From positions 1 through 34,372 of IMG/VR virus record IMGVR_UViG_3300032297_000153: a stretch of 34,372 bases of DNA. One strand, 5' to 3'. Below the pieces are notes generated by a model that searched no databases, had not been told where the DNA came from, and worked only from the letters and a program-made list of their open reading frames with translations. The translations under genes were made by a program, and so were the position numbers. This document shows positions 1-7,931 of the stretch, piece after piece. The stretch comes from a virus. Each line of letters begins with the position of its first letter. The stretch's first letter is position 1.

Positions 1-294
1 CTGTCTAAGATCAGCGGTATCTGAAAATGTTGCAATCATAATCCATTCAGCCTGATCAGTAGAATATACTGATACATGGCGTGATACTGTATCAAACCAT
101 AACTGTCCATTTACTGGTGTTGAAGGTGCCGTTGATGCTGGTGCAGCAACTGCTCCCTTGCTATCTACATAAAGTTTTGTTGTTGCATGTGTGTTTTCGG
201 TAGGAGTAGCAACTGTAACGGTTCCTCCAAAGGTACCGCCCTGGTTTACATCTAAACCATGCTTTACTTTAAAATCTTTATTTACAGTTGCCAC
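1..294 (-). CDS. tail fibre protein, N-terminal part (cut by window edge)
   Basis: Open frame of 98 codons running off the left edge. It starts at a GTG with AGAGGA about 8 nt upstream. The first residues (MATVNKDFKVKHGLDV) closely match the start of the next gene upstream (MATVTKDFRVKAGLVV), so both probably share one virion-attachment domain. It continues with PTENTHATTKLYVDSKGA, a motif common in phage fibre proteins just after the attachment domain. The family is inferred from the shared N-terminus and neighbourhood; the receptor-binding end is outside the window. Confidence 0.7.
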   Translation of the reverse strand, partial: MATVNKDFKVKHGLDVNQGGTFGGTVTVATPTENTHATTKLYVDSKGAVAAPASTAPSTPVNGQLWFDTVSRHVSVYSTDQAEWIMIATFSDTADLRQ

Positions 295-313
295 TTCTAT
301 CCTCTTTTCCTAA

Positions 314-2122
314 TTATGCTTCGATGTAGGTCTTGCTAATCTTAACAGAAGTATCTGCTGATGCTGCTGTTACTTGAAGAACAACACTGCCAGAGCCATC
401 ATAGGAAGCATCTGTTGTTCCTAGTTGACCATTGCTTTGTATGTTAGCATATTCTGTTACATAAACATTGTTTGATCCATCTACGGCTACAAGAACTTCA
501 ATAACCTCAATGTCGCCAGACTTCTTTAACTGAACTACATACTTAGCAGCAGAGTATGCTGAGACTGCCCATGCATCAATATTTGTTGCTGAAGTTCCAG
601 CGGTTGCTGTGTTAGAACCAATAAGAGCATCTCCAAATGCGATGGTTGTTGCAGTTGCTGCTCCAAGTACTGGAGTAACAAGAGTTGGTGTATTAGCAAA
701 TACTAGAGCACCAGTTCCTGTCTCGTCAGAGATAACTCCTGCAAGTTCTGAAGATGATGTTGCAGCAAGTGCTGAAATCTTACTTGTTGTATAAACACCA
801 TTTGTTACTGTTGCAGCATTTCCTGTGTATTCTGTTGCTGAGAGAACCTGAGTTCCATTAACCTTTAATACCTTGCCAGAAGCAAGATCAAGGTGTTCTG
901 AAGAGGTCCATGCATCAGTTGCATCTACCCATGAGAAAGTCTTATCTGTAGCACCCTTAAGTGTAATACCACCACCGTCAGCGCCTGCATCTGTTGGTGT
1001 TGCTACTGAACCAAGTGTAAGGTTCTTGTCATCAACTGTGATTTCTGTTGAGTTAATTGTAGTTGTTGTACCATTAACTGTTAGGTCCCCTGAAAGAACC
1101 AAAGATGTACCAGTTGCAGCACCAATGTTTGGTGTTACAAGTGTTGGTGTATTAGCAAAAACAAGTGCTCCAGTACCAGTCTCATCTGAAATTACTCCAG
1201 CGAGTTCTGCTGAGGATGTTGATGCAAAAGCATCCAACTTGTTGTTTGTAAGAGCAACAGTACCTGTAGCATCTGGCAAAGTAATTGTGCGGTCTGCTGT
1301 AGGGTTTGTTACTGTAAGAGTTGTCTCATTAGCATCTGCAGATGAACCTTCAAATACTACGCTTGAGTCATTAAGAGTAAGACCAGTTACTACTGGGCTT
1401 GTAAGTGTCTTATTTGTAAGAGTCTGAGTGTTTGTTGTACCAACAACTGCTCCAGTGGCACCGTGTGCTTCTGTTGCACCTGTGTGAGTTGTAAGATCTC
1501 CAGCAGCAGCCTTGTTATCCAACTGTGTCTGAATCGCTGATGTTACGCCATCTACATAGTTAAGTTCTGTGGTTGAAAGTGTTGCGCCATCAAGAATGTT
1601 AAGTTCTGTTGATGATGCAGACATAACAACATCTTCGTTAATCTTTGGTGATGTTAAAGTCTTGTTAGTAAGTGTCTGTGTATTAGTTGTTCCAACTACC
1701 GCACCAGTTGCACCGTGTGCTTCTGTAAGGTTTGCGTGTGTTGTAACATCTGAAGTAAGTGCTACTGTACCAGTTGCATCTGGAAGTGTGATTGTGCGAT
1801 CTGCAGTTGGGTCTGTTACTGCAAGTGTTGTTTCAAAAGCATTTGCTGTTGCGCCTTCAAATTCAATGCTTGAACCGAATACGCCAACTGCTGCTGGTGC
1901 TGACCATTCAACACCATATGTAGCACTTGAATTTGCTGTAAGTACTTGACCATTTGTACCAACGCCAAGACGTGCTACTGCATCGTCTGCGCTTGCAACA
2001 ATTAAATCACCTTTAGCGTCAACGACACCTGCTGTGATAATGTTCTTTCCATTAACGGTCGCAGTTGATCCTTCAACTACAAGTCCCGCTTTTACTCTAA
2101 AATCTTTTGTTACTGTTGCCAT
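314..2122 (-). CDS. repetitive phage tail fibre protein (602 aa)
   Basis: Long Ala/Thr/Gly-rich protein with repeated modules seen in many phage fibres. TNTQTLTNKTLTSP occurs twice (about residues 145 and 228), ADRTITLPDATGTVAL twice (about 107 and 273), and DETGTGALVFANTPTLVTP twice (about 316 and 471). The repeats suggest a trimeric beta-structured shaft. The last 100 residues are non-repetitive and end in KISKTYIEA. It lies between other fibre genes on the same strand and shares its N-terminus with the truncated gene at 1-294. Likely part of the distal tail that contacts the host. Internal repeats make it prone to recombination. Confidence 0.85.
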   Translation of the reverse strand: MATVTKDFRVKAGLVVEGSTATVNGKNIITAGVVDAKGDLIVASADDAVARLGVGTNGQVLTANSSATYGVEWSAPAAVGVFGSSIEFEGATANAFETTLAVTDPTADRTITLPDATGTVALTSDVTTHANLTEAHGATGAVVGTTNTQTLTNKTLTSPKINEDVVMSASSTELNILDGATLSTTELNYVDGVTSAIQTQLDNKAAAGDLTTHTGATEAHGATGAVVGTTNTQTLTNKTLTSPVVTGLTLNDSSVVFEGSSADANETTLTVTNPTADRTITLPDATGTVALTNNKLDAFASTSSAELAGVISDETGTGALVFANTPTLVTPNIGAATGTSLVLSGDLTVNGTTTTINSTEITVDDKNLTLGSVATPTDAGADGGGITLKGATDKTFSWVDATDAWTSSEHLDLASGKVLKVNGTQVLSATEYTGNAATVTNGVYTTSKISALAATSSSELAGVISDETGTGALVFANTPTLVTPVLGAATATTIAFGDALIGSNTATAGTSATNIDAWAVSAYSAAKYVVQLKKSGDIEVIEVLVAVDGSNNVYVTEYANIQSNGQLGTTDASYDGSGSVVLQVTAASADTSVKISKTYIEA

Positions 2123-2135
2123 TTTATCTCCTTAG

Positions 2136-2582
2136 TTAGGCCTTTAACCCAATACGCAAATAGCGCAAGGTTATTGGTGTTTGCCCACCCACTGGAACTA
2201 CAGTTAGTGAAACTGTATCTCCTGCTCTAGACACGGAGATGGTGCCAATATTCCCATCATTGTCTACTGTTCCATATTCACTGACGCTTACATCTGTATT
2301 ATCAGGGACTATAGTTAATTCTGTGGCCCAGTATTTATTTGCGCCACCAGAAGTCTTTTTAATTGAGACCATGTACTTGACTGATCTCCATTCACTTGCT
2401 AAAAAGTTATCAAATATTGTTGAGTTTTCAATGCCATTAATTGTAACTTCATTGTTACCATCTGAACCAAGGTCTGTTGATCTTGCAGAGGTACTGTCAA
2501 TTAAATCTTCATAGTTTGTTTGAGTTGGACGATCTCCAGTCTGAAACAGAGACTTGATGCTTGAGATTGATAATTTAGCCAT
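2136..2582 (-). CDS. putative structural protein, tail region (148 aa)
   Basis: Small protein beginning MAKLSISSIKSLFQTGDRPTQ, a start seen in fibre-associated proteins of aquatic phages. The C-terminal part is beta-rich, and EWRSVKYMVSIKKTSGG resembles the segment AYSAAKYVVQLKKSGD in the 602-aa fibre, suggesting a shared C-terminal domain. A TATAAT box lies exactly 6 nt before the ATG (2589-2594), so the message is probably leaderless. Exact role not known; structural by context and by similarity to its neighbour. Confidence 0.7.
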   Translation of the reverse strand: MAKLSISSIKSLFQTGDRPTQTNYEDLIDSTSARSTDLGSDGNNEVTINGIENSTIFDNFLASEWRSVKYMVSIKKTSGGANKYWATELTIVPDNTDVSVSEYGTVDNDGNIGTISVSRAGDTVSLTVVPVGGQTPITLRYLRIGLKA

Positions 2583-2603
2583 ATCTGAATTATATCATAG
2601 ATT

Positions 2604-2825
2604 TTAAAGTATATAGTTAGAGAAACCAATAACCTGTAAAGGAATGGCTGGTATATTCCCAATAGATGTAGGGATCTGGATTGCAGTAAATCTTATTCTA
2701 AATGGGAGTATAGAGTTTATGCTTACTCCACGAGTTTCTTCAGTAACTTCTACCGTTGGAAAAGATACCTTTTCAATAACCCTTGTAAAAACTGGGGTAT
2801 TACCATTTATGACAACTGATGCCAT
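2604..2825 (-). CDS. hypothetical protein in tail operon (73 aa)
   Basis: Short beta-rich protein with no recognised domain, ending in VIGFSNYIL. Its ATG overlaps the stop codon of the upstream gene by one base (TAATG), a typical translational coupling in compact phage operons. It sits directly after a BppU-like gene, so a small tail or baseplate role is likely but unproven. No transmembrane segment or cysteine motif. Confidence 0.6.
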   Translation of the reverse strand: MASVVINGNTPVFTRVIEKVSFPTVEVTEETRGVSINSILPFRIRFTAIQIPTSIGNIPAIPLQVIGFSNYIL

Positions 2826-3238
2826 TAGTTTGTAACATCCTCAAGGAGAGTAATCTTCCCTTGAGCAACTGTCCAAACAAGTGTGTTCTGTGGAAGACGT
2901 AATTCAATATCAAAAATGTCGTTTGTTCTTAACTGTGCGGTTTGTGCAGCAGTTAGGTTAACCTTAAACTCACCATCAGCATCTTCTAGATCTTGCTCTG
3001 GGTTAATTGTAAAAATTAGAGTTGCAGTATCTGTAATTACCTGTGGGTTAACTGGAGTGGTTGGTCTTTTAAATTCCGCCTCTATAGTCCAGTCAGGGAT
3101 GTTTAGGGGCTGCTTAGCATCATCTGTTAGATAAACCCTAAAAGAGGCTGTATCGCCTTTTACAATAGTCCAGTTAACAAACGGTGGTGCTTCACCAATA
3201 TCGTATGTAGATGCGCCTTGACCTCTATAAGTTGCCAT
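2825..3238 (-). CDS. BppU N-terminal domain-like baseplate protein (137 aa)
   Basis: Start chosen at the ATG that overlaps the upstream stop by one base (TAATG) rather than a longer in-frame start. The pattern fits the N-terminal beta-sandwich of baseplate upper proteins: an early KGDTASFRVYLTDDAKQPLN, a central strand in WTIEAEFKRP, a DGEFKVNLTAAQT turn, then DIFDIELRL and a final GKITLLEDVTN strand. Two more genes here (13537-13893 and 14751-15167) show the same order of motifs. In lactococcal phages this domain anchors receptor-binding proteins to the baseplate. Family call from pattern only. Confidence 0.65.
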   Translation of the reverse strand: MATYRGQGASTYDIGEAPPFVNWTIVKGDTASFRVYLTDDAKQPLNIPDWTIEAEFKRPTTPVNPQVITDTATLIFTINPEQDLEDADGEFKVNLTAAQTAQLRTNDIFDIELRLPQNTLVWTVAQGKITLLEDVTN

Positions 3239-3768
3239 TATGCCAAACCTGCTTTCAGTGATCCCCAAGAGCCATTGCCCTTTGGTTGTCCTACTAGTAA
3301 TATACCTGTTGAGGAATTTTTCTTTAACACTACCGCCACTACTCCAGAACCTGTTGCTGGAATTGTCGCTGTTAGTCCACCGCCATTAGCAACGTATATT
3401 TTATCTCCAACATTATAAGCATTAGTATTGATATTTGAGAATACTCCAGATAAGAGCACAACTCCATCAGAACTATTTGATATCGCTGTTGTTGCTAATC
3501 CAATTACTGGGAATGTTGTTAAGTCATCTGAATCACATTTTGCTACTCTTGGTTTTGATGTTCCATACCCTGAAATATAAACTGGATCACCTTTAGCAAT
3601 AGAAGATCCACTGTTATTTGTTACTTCAAGGGTATGATAAGCGGGACCAATAGTGCCAAGCAGCGATTCAACTGTTTCAGCCAATGACTGCATATCCTCG
3701 TGAACATTAACTGGATCACTGGATAGTGGATAAGGGATATCGTAGTTTGCTGTTGAACCTGTAGCCAT
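3238..3768 (-). CDS. tail fibre-associated structural protein (176 aa)
   Basis: An N-terminal segment YDIPYPLSSDPVNVHEDMQS followed by a short helix (SLAETVESLL) looks like a trimerisation or attachment part. A beta-rich domain with SGSSIAKGDPVYISG and GDKIYVANGGGLT follows, as in phage fibre and decoration proteins. An in-frame ATG four codons upstream (3780) overlaps the TATAAT box, so the second ATG is preferred. Its stop overlaps the start of the BppU-like gene, which puts both in one operon. Specific function unknown. Confidence 0.65.
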   Translation of the reverse strand: MATGSTANYDIPYPLSSDPVNVHEDMQSLAETVESLLGTIGPAYHTLEVTNNSGSSIAKGDPVYISGYGTSKPRVAKCDSDDLTTFPVIGLATTAISNSSDGVVLLSGVFSNINTNAYNVGDKIYVANGGGLTATIPATGSGVVAVVLKKNSSTGILLVGQPKGNGSWGSLKAGLA

Positions 3769-3832
3769 AGTATTTACCATTATACCACTTCATAGTTAAG
3801 GTTTTATAACAATTTAATAAAAATGTCAAAAG

Positions 3833-3863
3833 TTGGACTTTTGGGGCAAAAACATGTTATACT
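3833..3863 (+). promoter_or_regulatory. promoter of the lysin gene
   Basis: TTGGAC at 3833-3838 and an extended -10 (TGT then TATACT, 3855-3863) with a 19-nt spacer. The long spacer is compensated by the TG extension. The leader carries a strong AGGAGG at 3900-3905, so unlike many genes here this message is led and ribosome-binding-site driven. Confidence 0.6.
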
Positions 3864-3913
3864 TGGTAGTAACACCAGACAACTGGTGCTTTTGTTTCTA
3901 GGAGGTTTATTTG

Positions 3914-4486
3914 ATGAGAAGAGACAAGATGGCTTGGATTGGAATCCTATCTTTAGTTGGAATGCTTGCACCCGTAAGCAATTCTGCTAATGCTGTAACA
4001 AATACAACTGAAAATAATTTATTGAGTAATAAGTCCTTGACTACCCCTGCCGACCCCAAGTCGGCTTTTTTGGTTTCTAAGCCAAAAAAACAGATTATCT
4101 TGGAAAAGTATATGAACGCAACTACTTTGACAGATTATGACTTAATTCAATTATTAAAGGCTGTAGGCTTTACTGGAAAGGGTCTGAAGACTGCTTGGGC
4201 TGTAGCCAAGGCAGAGTCAAACGGAAGACCTTTTGCCTTTAATGGAAATGCTAAGACTGGAGACAGTTCTTATGGGGTATTCCAAATAAATATGATCGGG
4301 GATCTAGGACCTGATCGTAGAGATAAGTTTGACCTAGATGCTAATGCTGAGTTGTTTAGCCCTGTCAAGAATGCAGAGATTGTATTCCATATGACAAAGG
4401 GCGGAACAGACTGGAAGTCTTGGAAACATGCCAAGCCTGTTCAGTATCAAAGATGGCTAAAAAAGTTCCCTAGCCAATACAATTAA
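3914..4486 (+). CDS. secreted transglycosylase/lysozyme-like lysin (190 aa)
   Basis: Start at ATG 3914 with AGGAGG 8 nt upstream; a TTG one codon earlier is possible. Residues 1-27 form a Sec-type signal peptide: RR, then a hydrophobic core (MAWIGILSLVGMLA), ending in SANA. After a variable linker, residues 90-130 fit the lytic transglycosylase fold: AWAVAKAESNGRPFAFN with E101 as candidate catalytic glutamate, then SSYGVFQIN. Such enzymes cleave the glycan strand of peptidoglycan. A perfect intrinsic-terminator-like hairpin lies inside the coding region at codons 46-52. The gene is on the strand opposite to the fibre genes. Could be an endolysin or a virion-associated lysin. Confidence 0.75.
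   Translation: MRRDKMAWIGILSLVGMLAPVSNSANAVTNTTENNLLSNKSLTTPADPKSAFLVSKPKKQIILEKYMNATTLTDYDLIQLLKAVGFTGKGLKTAWAVAKAESNGRPFAFNGNAKTGDSSYGVFQINMIGDLGPDRRDKFDLDANAELFSPVKNAEIVFHMTKGGTDWKSWKHAKPVQYQRWLKKFPSQYN
4049..4071 (+). terminator. intrinsic terminator-like hairpin inside the lysin coding sequence
   Basis: Six-base perfect stem GCCGAC/GTCGGC with a 5-nt CCCAA loop, followed at once by six T. It falls just after the signal-peptide codons and before the catalytic domain. In phase with the lysin it codes for ADPKSAF. Confidence 0.6.
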
Positions 4487-4499
4487 ATAACAAAAAAAT

Positions 4500-4533
4500 A
4501 ACCCCTATCTTAATTGGTAGGGGTATTTTTTTT
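4500..4533. terminator. intrinsic terminator after the lysin gene
   Basis: Stem ACCCCTA (4501-4507) / TAGGGGT (4518-4524) followed by a T-rich run. An A-rich run just upstream (4488-4499) would give a U-tract on the opposite strand too, so the element may work in both directions. Confidence 0.8.
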
Positions 4534-4561
4534 AATTTATTATAAAAACATTAGGCTATGC

Positions 4562-4567
4562 TATACT
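4562..4567 (+). promoter_or_regulatory. -10 box of a leaderless gene
   Basis: TATACT ends exactly 6 nt before the ATG at 4574, so transcription should begin at or next to the start codon. No ribosome binding site is present. The TATACT is preceded by ATGC, giving an extended -10. Confidence 0.6.
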
Positions 4568-4573
4568 AGTTTT

Positions 4574-5269
4574 ATGTCTAAAATTATAAAATTTGGATCT
4601 AAAGACGATACTCTAAATTACCCAAAACCAGCATCAAAATTTATACCAGAATGGTATAAAAAATCAGAAAAGTTTATTGGTGGAAAGCCTTCACTTGATC
4701 CTAACGATTCTCCAAATGGGCTTGCAACCATAAAAGCCTGTTCCCCATTTTTAGACTCACTAACAAGCGGATATATGATTGAACTTTGGCAAGATATTCA
4801 AGTAAAAGTTGTAGATGGAAAACCTTCTATTTTTTGGGGTTCTAGCCCAGCAGTTGCAAGCGAAAGAAATATGAATACACTACAGAATATACCAATTGGT
4901 CCAGAGTATCATGAAGTACACTATGCTTGGAAAGAGCCATTTAATATTAAGTTGCCAATTGGATATAGTTTTTTAATAACACACCCACTAAATCATTTTG
5001 ATCTTCCTTTTACAACTTTTAGCGGTATTGTAGATGCGGATGTAGTTTTGGTAGATGGTCAAATTCCTTTTCTATTGAAAAAAGGATTTGAGGGAACCAT
5101 TCCACAAGGAACCCCAATTGCTCAAATAATACCATTTAAAAGAGATGACTGGAAAAGTGAAATTGACAACTCTATTGCTCAAGAAGCAGACAAACTTATG
5201 ATAAAACTTAGAAGAGTTACTACTGGATATTATAAAAACAATATCTGGAAAAATAAAAAATATAGATAG
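4574..5269 (+). CDS. conserved phage protein, GTPIAQIIPFKR family (231 aa)
   Basis: Start set by the -10 box 6 nt upstream; the longer open frame begins inside the preceding terminator and is rejected. It is a clear paralogue of the gene at 9867-10610: both have PEWYK/PDWYK near residue 28, a Cys in IKACSPFLD / VKRCMPVFD, the W...P...P.GYS segment, a GIVDAD/GVVDTD turn and the block FEG-IP-GTPIAQIIPFKR-W. Similar proteins occur in T4-like and aquatic phages without known function. The fold looks like a single globular beta-rich domain. I cannot name the reaction; no catalytic motif is recognised. Confidence 0.75.
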   Translation: MSKIIKFGSKDDTLNYPKPASKFIPEWYKKSEKFIGGKPSLDPNDSPNGLATIKACSPFLDSLTSGYMIELWQDIQVKVVDGKPSIFWGSSPAVASERNMNTLQNIPIGPEYHEVHYAWKEPFNIKLPIGYSFLITHPLNHFDLPFTTFSGIVDADVVLVDGQIPFLLKKGFEGTIPQGTPIAQIIPFKRDDWKSEIDNSIAQEADKLMIKLRRVTTGYYKNNIWKNKKYR

Positions 5270-5301
5270 GTTTACCCTAAAACATATAAAGTTTATGGTT
5301 A

Positions 5302-5505
5302 TTAAAGGTTATCTATTTTTGTGTATTTTTCATCTAAAATAAATGTAGAATTTTCTTTTGTTACTTCAATTACAATCTTCCCAGGGTTGTCCGTTTGGGC
5401 TTCTTCTAAAGATTTAGCCATCCAGCAATCTACAACTATATGATTTGAGTCAAGGATAGCAAACATCTTGTTATTTCCTTTTTTAATATACTTAATACTT
5501 GACAT
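5302..5505 (-). CDS. small fibre-region protein (67 aa)
   Basis: TATAAT (5512-5517) lies 6 nt before this ATG, favouring a leaderless start. A second start at 5466 (MFAILDSNHIVVDCW) has an AAAGGAAA site upstream and begins exactly where the resemblance to MANYAVIDNGTVINTIVADS (gene 7932-8240) starts; both starts may be used. The family pattern is a short beta hairpin, a D-S/A-LEEAQ helix and a further strand. Such small proteins are common next to fibre genes in aquatic phages and may be fibre caps or chaperones, but the role is not established. Confidence 0.6.
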   Translation of the reverse strand: MSSIKYIKKGNNKMFAILDSNHIVVDCWMAKSLEEAQTDNPGKIVIEVTKENSTFILDEKYTKIDNL

Positions 5506-5564
5506 GTTTTTATTATATCATAAGTAAAAATACTAAAAACTATTGTAAGTTAAGGCATTAAGTT

Positions 5565-6527
5565 TTAAGTTAAAAGTTGAATATATACAACTCCTGCAGT
5601 TCCAATTCCACCCTGACCGCCTGCAGCGTTACCACCACCGCCACCGCCGCCTTTTCCAGATGCTGCACCACCACCAGAGTTTCCTCCACGGCCAATACCA
5701 CTTCCAGCAGGGTTTCCTCCTCCAGATCCACCACCAGTTGTTCCAGATACTGCATTGTTGTATGCAGAGGCTGTTGAGGCTGCACCATTTCCTCCTGCAA
5801 TGCCTCCTCCGTCACCACCTGATGCTGCTCCAGTTACTCCGTTAGTTCCACCGCCACCACCACCAAAACCAGATCCTCCACCTCCGCCATTGGAGATTAC
5901 TGCATTTGTATCAACGGTAGTAGTTCCACCACCATTGCCACCAGAACCGTAATATCCATAAACGGGTTCACCCGTACCATAAGTTCCAATTACTATTGGT
6001 GTTGATCCATTAAAATATCTTATAGTGCTTGAAACTCCACCAGAGCCTCCGCCACCTGCGTGTGCTGGGCCACCACCATATTCTCTACCACCGCCACCAC
6101 CGCCACCGCCACCAACTGCAACAACAAAACCAGTTCCAACTCCAGTATAGGTTTGAGAAGAATTTATCTGAGTTACTGTACCCGCAGTTAGTCCTAACTT
6201 TGTAAGATTAATGGAGGTAAGTTGAAAGTTTATTTCAATGTTTGAGCCAGTGTTTGTAAAAAAGATTATTTTGTTTATAGTGGGTGTTGTAACATTATAA
6301 TTAAGAACACCACTCGATGTTACTCCAGTACCTAAAAATGTATTGCCATTAAAAAAATATATTGTTGCTATAGTTGATGATACACAAGTAATTGCATAAT
6401 ATCCTGCTTGTAAATCTATCTCTGCACTATAGTATGTATTTGCAGAAGTTGCTACAGTAGTTCTTTTAATTGTATCTGGTCCAGAAGAGGAACTTGATAC
6501 TGCTACAGGGAATACGGTAGTTGCCAT
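5565..6527 (-). CDS. glycine-rich tail adhesin-like protein (320 aa)
   Basis: The N-terminal half (residues 1-125) is beta-rich with AEIDLQAGYYAITC and TPTINKIIFFTNTGSNI. The C-terminal half starts with FVVAVGGGGGG and continues in glycine-rich runs, closing with a hydrophobic strand (GTAGVVYIQLL). This matches the general plan of polyglycine II-type adhesins such as T-even gp38, in which glycine loops form the receptor-binding tip. AAGGAG lies 7 nt before the ATG and a TATAAT further upstream. One of six paralogues in this window. The adhesin role is inference. Confidence 0.75.
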   Translation of the reverse strand: MATTVFPVAVSSSSSGPDTIKRTTVATSANTYYSAEIDLQAGYYAITCVSSTIATIYFFNGNTFLGTGVTSSGVLNYNVTTPTINKIIFFTNTGSNIEINFQLTSINLTKLGLTAGTVTQINSSQTYTGVGTGFVVAVGGGGGGGGGREYGGGPAHAGGGGSGGVSSTIRYFNGSTPIVIGTYGTGEPVYGYYGSGGNGGGTTTVDTNAVISNGGGGGSGFGGGGGGTNGVTGAASGGDGGGIAGGNGAASTASAYNNAVSGTTGGGSGGGNPAGSGIGRGGNSGGGAASGKGGGGGGGNAAGGQGGIGTAGVVYIQLLT

Positions 6528-6566
6528 TTAAAACTCCTTATAATATATTTACATTATATCATTAAT

Positions 6567-6603
6567 TAAATAAAAATACCCCAAACCATATAGGCTGGGG
6601 TAT
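6567..6603 (-). terminator. intrinsic terminator for the 100-aa gene
   Basis: Read on the minus strand: stem ATACCCCA / TGGGGTAT (6596-6603 and 6576-6583) with a 12-nt loop, followed by a T-rich run (complement of 6567-6575). It separates the 100-aa gene from the promoter of the next adhesin gene. Confidence 0.8.
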
Positions 6604-6618
6604 CCTTACTTTAAATAA

Positions 6619-6921
6619 TTATGAAATTTCTACACCTGAGATGTGGAAGTTTACAGTTACCGCTGAAGCCAAACCTGCAATAACCTTAGTTGTTGCAAGT
6701 ACTTGCTTTAGGTCAAAGAATGCTGATGAGTTAGCAGCAATTGATGCACCAGAGATGACTGCAACGCCATCCATAGTAATAGTAAATGTTGCTGCAGATG
6801 CTGCAGTGTTAGCGACCACAATATTTGTCACAACTGTTGTAGTTGATGAAGGTACTGTGTAAAGTGTTGTAGATGATGTTGCTGCTGCTGTTCTAGCAAG
6901 AGCCTTAGTTGTTGTTGCCAT
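6619..6921 (-). CDS. small Ala/Thr-rich structural protein (100 aa)
   Basis: A compact beta-sandwich pattern: TTLYTVPSSTTTVVTNIVVANT, then ATFTITMDGVAV, SIAANSSAFFDLKQVL and VTNFHISGVEIS-like final strands. Proteins of this look occur in many tailed phages as fibre accessory or decoration proteins. It has its own promoter region, an AGAGGT site and its own terminator, so it is expressed as a single unit. No enzymatic motif. Confidence 0.7.
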   Translation of the reverse strand: MATTTKALARTAAATSSTTLYTVPSSTTTVVTNIVVANTAASAATFTITMDGVAVISGASIAANSSAFFDLKQVLATTKVIAGLASAVTVNFHISGVEIS

Positions 6922-6971
6922 TCGTTATACCTCTTTTGTTAGCCGTGTCCCGCTTTTATCGTAGATCACGT

Positions 6972-6991
6972 ATAGTGTAATTATACACTAT
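6972..6991. repeat. 8-bp inverted repeat covering a -10 box
   Basis: ATAGTGTA-ATTA-TACACTAT, a perfect palindrome upstream of the 100-aa gene. On the minus strand its centre forms the -10-like TATAAT. It could be an operator or a hairpin at the RNA 5' end. Confidence 0.5.
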
Positions 6992-6992
6992 T

Positions 6993-7928
6993 TTAAGAAA
7001 TACCTCTTAAAACATAAACTATTCCTTGGGAACCTGTTCCACCGCCTGCGCTAGAATATCCTCCACCACCACCGCCTGCTGCATAACCAGTTGCGTTACC
7101 ACCTTGAGAATTGTTAGATCCAGAACCACCAGTTCCTATACCTGATCCAGCACCAGAAAAAGCACCGTTGCCATATCCTCCACCGCCTCCACCAGTTGTT
7201 GAATTTGTAATAACAGAAGCAATAATTGTTGATGCATTTGGAGCAAAACTTCCATTTCCTGGAGGTGTTGATGAGTTTGATCCATTTCCTGCACCGCCTC
7301 CACCATTTGCGTAACTACCTCCGCCCCCACCTGATGCTGAAACTAAATTGCCAAAGTTTGTAGTTCCTCCAGCATTACCAGTTTGTCCATTAGTGGTTCC
7401 GCCTGCGCCAATGGTGATAGATGTTGGCCCATTAGCATAAACAATTTTTGCTGTTTGGTATCCTGAACCCCCTCCACCTGAACCATAAGTTGATTGAGTA
7501 CCGCCAGCACTTCCTCCGCCACCAAATGCTAAAACATAAAGTTTTCCTGTTTGATTATAAGTTGATGTTGTGGTTATTGTGTCTAGTGTTCCACTTAAAG
7601 TAGAAGGTGTAAGTGAACCAGCAACAAGAGTAATTGTAACAACTACGTCTGAACCACTACTGGTTTGAATATATGCTCCAGTTGCTGCTGACGAAAGAAG
7701 GTATGTAACAGTACCAGAAACTGTAACAGTATCTGCAGTAACACTTGTACCATTATAAAAATTAACAGTTGCTTGTGATGAACTGGGAGATGTTGTAATT
7801 GTGTAAGCCCCTGGAGAAAATGACTGAACCACATTATATTTTTGGTTTGTCAATGGTATTGTTGCTGAATAAGCATTCGGACTAGAAGAACTAGATGCTA
7901 CTGCTACTGGAAATACTGTTGTTGCCAT
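6993..7928 (-). CDS. glycine-rich tail adhesin-like protein (311 aa)
   Basis: Same plan as the paralogue at 5565-6527. It shares the start MATTVFPVAVxSSSS, a beta domain with SPGAYTITT, then KLYVLAFGGGGSAGG opening a glycine-rich tip, and the closing strand GSQGIVYVLRG. The tip sequence differs strongly between paralogues while N-terminus and last strand are conserved, the pattern expected for variable receptor-binding tips. It is followed after 3 nt by the 102-aa gene upstream in the same operon. Confidence 0.75.
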   Translation of the reverse strand: MATTVFPVAVASSSSSPNAYSATIPLTNQKYNVVQSFSPGAYTITTSPSSSQATVNFYNGTSVTADTVTVSGTVTYLLSSAATGAYIQTSSGSDVVVTITLVAGSLTPSTLSGTLDTITTTSTYNQTGKLYVLAFGGGGSAGGTQSTYGSGGGGSGYQTAKIVYANGPTSITIGAGGTTNGQTGNAGGTTNFGNLVSASGGGGGSYANGGGGAGNGSNSSTPPGNGSFAPNASTIIASVITNSTTGGGGGGYGNGAFSGAGSGIGTGGSGSNNSQGGNATGYAAGGGGGGYSSAGGGTGSQGIVYVLRGIS

Positions 7929-7931
7929 TTA

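Noticed and set aside
609-1949. Plus-strand open frames opposite the 602-aa fibre gene
   Set aside because: Shadow frames caused by the Ala/Thr/Val-rich composition of the real gene; no start signals.
5577-5952. Plus-strand Pro/Ser-rich open frames opposite glycine-rich genes (also 7111-7314, 8379-8636 and 32718-32915)
   Set aside because: Glycine codons read backwards give proline-rich frames without stops; they have no promoters, ribosome binding sites or plausible protein sequence.
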